From NCBI RefSeq assembly GCF_030815975.1, contig NZ_JAUSXL010000002.1, forward strand, positions 1-64,000: a DNA stretch of 64,000 nucleotides. Direction: 5' to 3'. Below are positions 62,125 to 64,000 of the stretch, one piece after another (within the stretch, counting starts at the first letter, position 1; each line of letters begins with the position of its first letter). The notes beneath the pieces are model-generated. The model saw nothing but the letters and a program-made list of their open reading frames with translations. It did no database searches and had not been told where the DNA came from. The position numbers and the translations under genes were made by a program. The stretch is from Variovorax paradoxus. GTDB lineage: Bacteria > Pseudomonadota > Gammaproteobacteria > Burkholderiales > Burkholderiaceae_C.

Positions 62125-63021
62125 GTGCCGCCATCGTCCATCCCTTCCTCCAGCCCTGATTTCTCGGGCCTCTGGATTCCCCTTGTCACACCGTTTCAGC
62201 ACGGTGCGGTCGACCATGCCGCACTCTCGGCACTGACCCGCCGTCTCGCCGGCGATGGCGTGGCGGGCTTCGTGGTCTTCGGCTCGACCGGCGAGCCCGC
62301 CGCACTCGATGAAACGGAGCAGCTCGCCGCGCTCGAGACGGTGCAGGCCGCCGCCGAAGGGCTGCCGATCGTCATGGGCCTGTCGGGCTACCACCTGGGC
62401 AAGACGACGGCCTGGGTGCGCCGGCTCGCCGAACGGCCGCTGGCGGGGCTCCTGGTGCCCGCGCCGCACTACATCCGGCCTTCGCAGGCCGGCTTGCTCG
62501 AATGGTTCCGCGCCATTGCCGACGCCAGCACCGCACCGGTGCTGATCTACGACATTCCCTACCGCACCGGCGCGACCCTCGCGCGCGAAACGCTGCTGGC
62601 GCTGGCCGAGCACCCGCGCATCCGCGGCATCAAGGACTGCGGCGGCGACATGGCCAAGACGCGCGCCCTGATCGCCGACGGCCGGCTGCAGGTGCTGTCG
62701 GGCGAAGACCACCAGATCTTCGGCACGGTGGCCGAAGGCGGCGTGGGCGCCATTGCGGCGAGCGGGCATGTGCAGACGAAGCGCTTCGTGCAGCTGCTGC
62801 GCCTCTTGGCCGAAAACCGGCTCGAAGAGGCGCGCGCCGAATGGCAGCCGCTGCAGCCGTTGATCGAGATGCTGTTTGCCGAACCGAACCCGGCGCCGCT
62901 GAAGGCGCTGCTGGCGCACGGCGGATCGATGCGCGACGAGCTGCGCTCGCCGATGACCCGCGCGTCCGACGCCTTGCGCGAGCGCCTCGTGGCGCTGGAC
63001 GCCCGGCTCAGCCGCCCGTAA
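62125..63021 (+). CDS. Dihydrodipicolinate synthase family aldolase (DapA-like)
   Basis: A 298-residue TIM-barrel aldolase from a GTG at 62125 (GAGG ribosome site about 8 bases before). Core phrases: 'GLWIPLVTPFQHGAVDHAAL', 'VVFGSTGEPAALDETEQLA', catalytic Tyr in 'VLIYDIPYRTGATLA', Schiff-base Lys in 'IRGIKDCGGDMAKTRAL', 'SGEDHQIFGTVAEGGVGAIA'. It could be a second DapA or one of the related 2-keto-3-deoxy acid aldolases. It sits between moaE and moaD, opposite strand, and its end overlaps moaD by 14 bases. Confidence 0.9.
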   Translation: MPPSSIPSSSPDFSGLWIPLVTPFQHGAVDHAALSALTRRLAGDGVAGFVVFGSTGEPAALDETEQLAALETVQAAAEGLPIVMGLSGYHLGKTTAWVRRLAERPLAGLLVPAPHYIRPSQAGLLEWFRAIADASTAPVLIYDIPYRTGATLARETLLALAEHPRIRGIKDCGGDMAKTRALIADGRLQVLSGEDHQIFGTVAEGGVGAIAASGHVQTKRFVQLLRLLAENRLEEARAEWQPLQPLIEMLFAEPNPAPLKALLAHGGSMRDELRSPMTRASDALRERLVALDARLSRP

Positions 63022-63259
63022 CCGGGGGAAAGAAGGCGACCTCGCAGCCCTCGCGCAGCGCGGCCGCCTCGTCGCTCATGGCCTGGTCGAGCGCCATGCG
63101 CACGGCCTTGCCGCGCGCAAGCGCCGTGGCGTATGCGCCGCCACGGGCGATGAGTTCGTCGCGCAGCGCGGCCAGCGTGGCGGCACCGGTGTCGACGGTT
63201 TCGCCGCTGGTGTCGAGCGCCTCGCGCACGGAGGCGAAGTAACGGATCCGGACCTTCAT
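63008..63259 (-). CDS. moaD: Molybdopterin converting factor subunit 1
   Basis: An 83-residue MoaD with the ubiquitin-like fold: 'MKVRIRYFASVREALDTSGE', 'GCEVAFFPPVTGG' and the required C-terminal Gly-Gly, where sulfur is carried. Moderate length typical of the family. moeA lies 12 bases upstream in the same direction. Confidence 0.95.
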   Translation of the reverse strand: MKVRIRYFASVREALDTSGETVDTGAATLAALRDELIARGGAYATALARGKAVRMALDQAMSDEAAALREGCEVAFFPPVTGG

Positions 63260-63271
63260 GGGCAGCGTCAG

Positions 63272-64000
63272 TCAGGCCAGCAGCGAGGCCAAGGGGATGA
63301 AATTCACCGTGTCGCCGGCCCGGAGGGTCTGGCCCGGCGGGTTGTCGATCACGCCGTCGCCCCAGACCATCGACGTCAGCACACCCGAGCTCTGGTTGGC
63401 GAACAGGTCGAGCCCGCCCGCGGCATTGCGGCGGGCGCGCAGGAACTCGCGGCGGCGGTCGGCGCGCGGCCAGTCGAAGTCGGCGCGCATCTGCACAGGC
63501 TCCGGCGCCACGCGGCTGGCGCCCTGCAGCGTCAGCAGGAACGGGCGCACCAGCAGCAGGAAGGTGAGAAAGCTGGACACGGGGTTGCCGGGCAGCCCCG
63601 TGACGTGGCAGCGCCCTTGCGCGTCGCCTCCGGCCCTGGGAATCGAACCGTAGGCGAAGGGCTTGCCGGGCTTCATCGAGAGCGACCACAGCTGCAGTTC
63701 GCCAAGCGCCTGCACCGCGGCCTTGATGTGGTCTTCCTCGCCCACCGACACGCCGCCGGTGGTGATGATCAGGTCGCTGTGCTCCGCGGCACCGCGCAGC
63801 GCCTCGATGGTGGCTTCGCGCTTGTCGGGCACGATGCCCAGGTCGTTCACCTCGCAGCCGAGCCGGTGCAGCAAGGCGCGCATGAAGAAGCGGTTGGAGT
63901 TGTAGATGGCGCCCGGCTTCATGGCCTCGGGCGCGACTTCGCCGGGCATCACCAGTTCGTCGCCGGTGGACAGCAGCGCCACGCGCGGCCGCCGCGCCAC
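63272..64000 (-). CDS. moeA: Molybdopterin molybdenumtransferase MoeA (C-terminal part; continues outside window)
   Basis: The last 242 codons of MoeA; the N-terminal part lies beyond base 64000. Motifs: 'RPRVALLSTGDELV', 'GAIYNSNRFFMRALLHRLG', 'DLIITTGGVSVGEEDHIK', 'MKPGKPFAYGSI' and 'VTGLPGNPVSSFLTF' (the substrate-binding loop). It inserts molybdenum into molybdopterin and is followed by moaD. Confidence 0.95.
   Translation of the reverse strand: MARRPRVALLSTGDELVMPGEVAPEAMKPGAIYNSNRFFMRALLHRLGCEVNDLGIVPDKREATIEALRGAAEHSDLIITTGGVSVGEEDHIKAAVQALGELQLWSLSMKPGKPFAYGSIPRAGGDAQGRCHVTGLPGNPVSSFLTFLLLVRPFLLTLQGASRVAPEPVQMRADFDWPRADRRREFLRARRNAAGGLDLFANQSSGVLTSMVWGDGVIDNPPGQTLRAGDTVNFIPLASLLA

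Overview
The window is high-GC (roughly two-thirds G+C) bacterial chromosome. Gene content and order fit a betaproteobacterium of the Comamonadaceae, most like Variovorax: three Bug-type solute-binding proteins, the block thrS-infC-rpmI-rplT-pheS-pheT-ihfA-merR-tRNA-Pro, a histone-H1-like/SWIB fusion, and an archaic chaperone-usher pilus with spore-coat-U subunits. The genus is inferred from remembered family similarity, not from a search.

Layout. 1-11694 is a sugar-acid or carboxylate catabolic region. It holds a Bug protein tail, a UxaA-type dehydratase, a semialdehyde dehydrogenase and an HpaI aldolase. A divergent LacI regulator follows, then a tightly coupled operon of TRAP SBP, fused TRAP permease, VOC protein, RuBisCO-like protein (RLP) and DUF1537 kinase. 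The RLP/kinase pair resembles the last steps of D-apionate catabolism, but the carrier and partners differ. 11718-15646 is a patchwork: phosphodiesterase, orphan protein, solo DD35E integrase, and an exopolysaccharide phosphatase followed by a truncated tyrosine-kinase gene. 15647-20889 is the pilus operon. 20959-24307 is a TetR gene with three detoxification-type enzymes. 24634-28098 is a large autotransporter whose last codons look frameshifted. 28528-36749 is the translation block on the minus strand, headed by a probable Phe/Thr leader-peptide attenuator. aceA follows.

38486-45751 holds a gamma-glutamylcyclotransferase-like gene, an EamA transporter, the SWIB/H1-like protein, and a TetR-controlled operon (Bug protein, Gfo/Idh/MocA oxidoreductase, DUF993 aldolase-like protein, xylose-isomerase-like TIM barrel). 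45783-46068 contains two inverted palindromic repeat elements and a 15-bp tandem repeat. 46102-57668 carries a YcaQ-like glycosylase, an FMN riboswitch with ribH2, GST, ArsC, divergent MFS/AraC, a PAP2-ACP-ketosynthase mini-cluster, a DUF2501 protein, a SulP transporter, a DUF3299 lipoprotein and arfB. 57675-64000 holds clpB, a third Bug protein and molybdopterin genes (moaE, moaD, moeA) with a dapA-like gene set between moaE and moaD on the opposite strand.

Regulation visible in the sequence: an FMN riboswitch, several Rho-independent terminators, paired palindromes shared by each TetR gene and its neighbouring operon, a non-ATG infC start, a sigma-32-like clpB promoter, and a perfect palindrome upstream of aceA. 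Several short C-terminal gene relics (porin, thiolase, Wzc N-terminus) mark past deletions. All functional assignments come from reading motifs; no database search was run.
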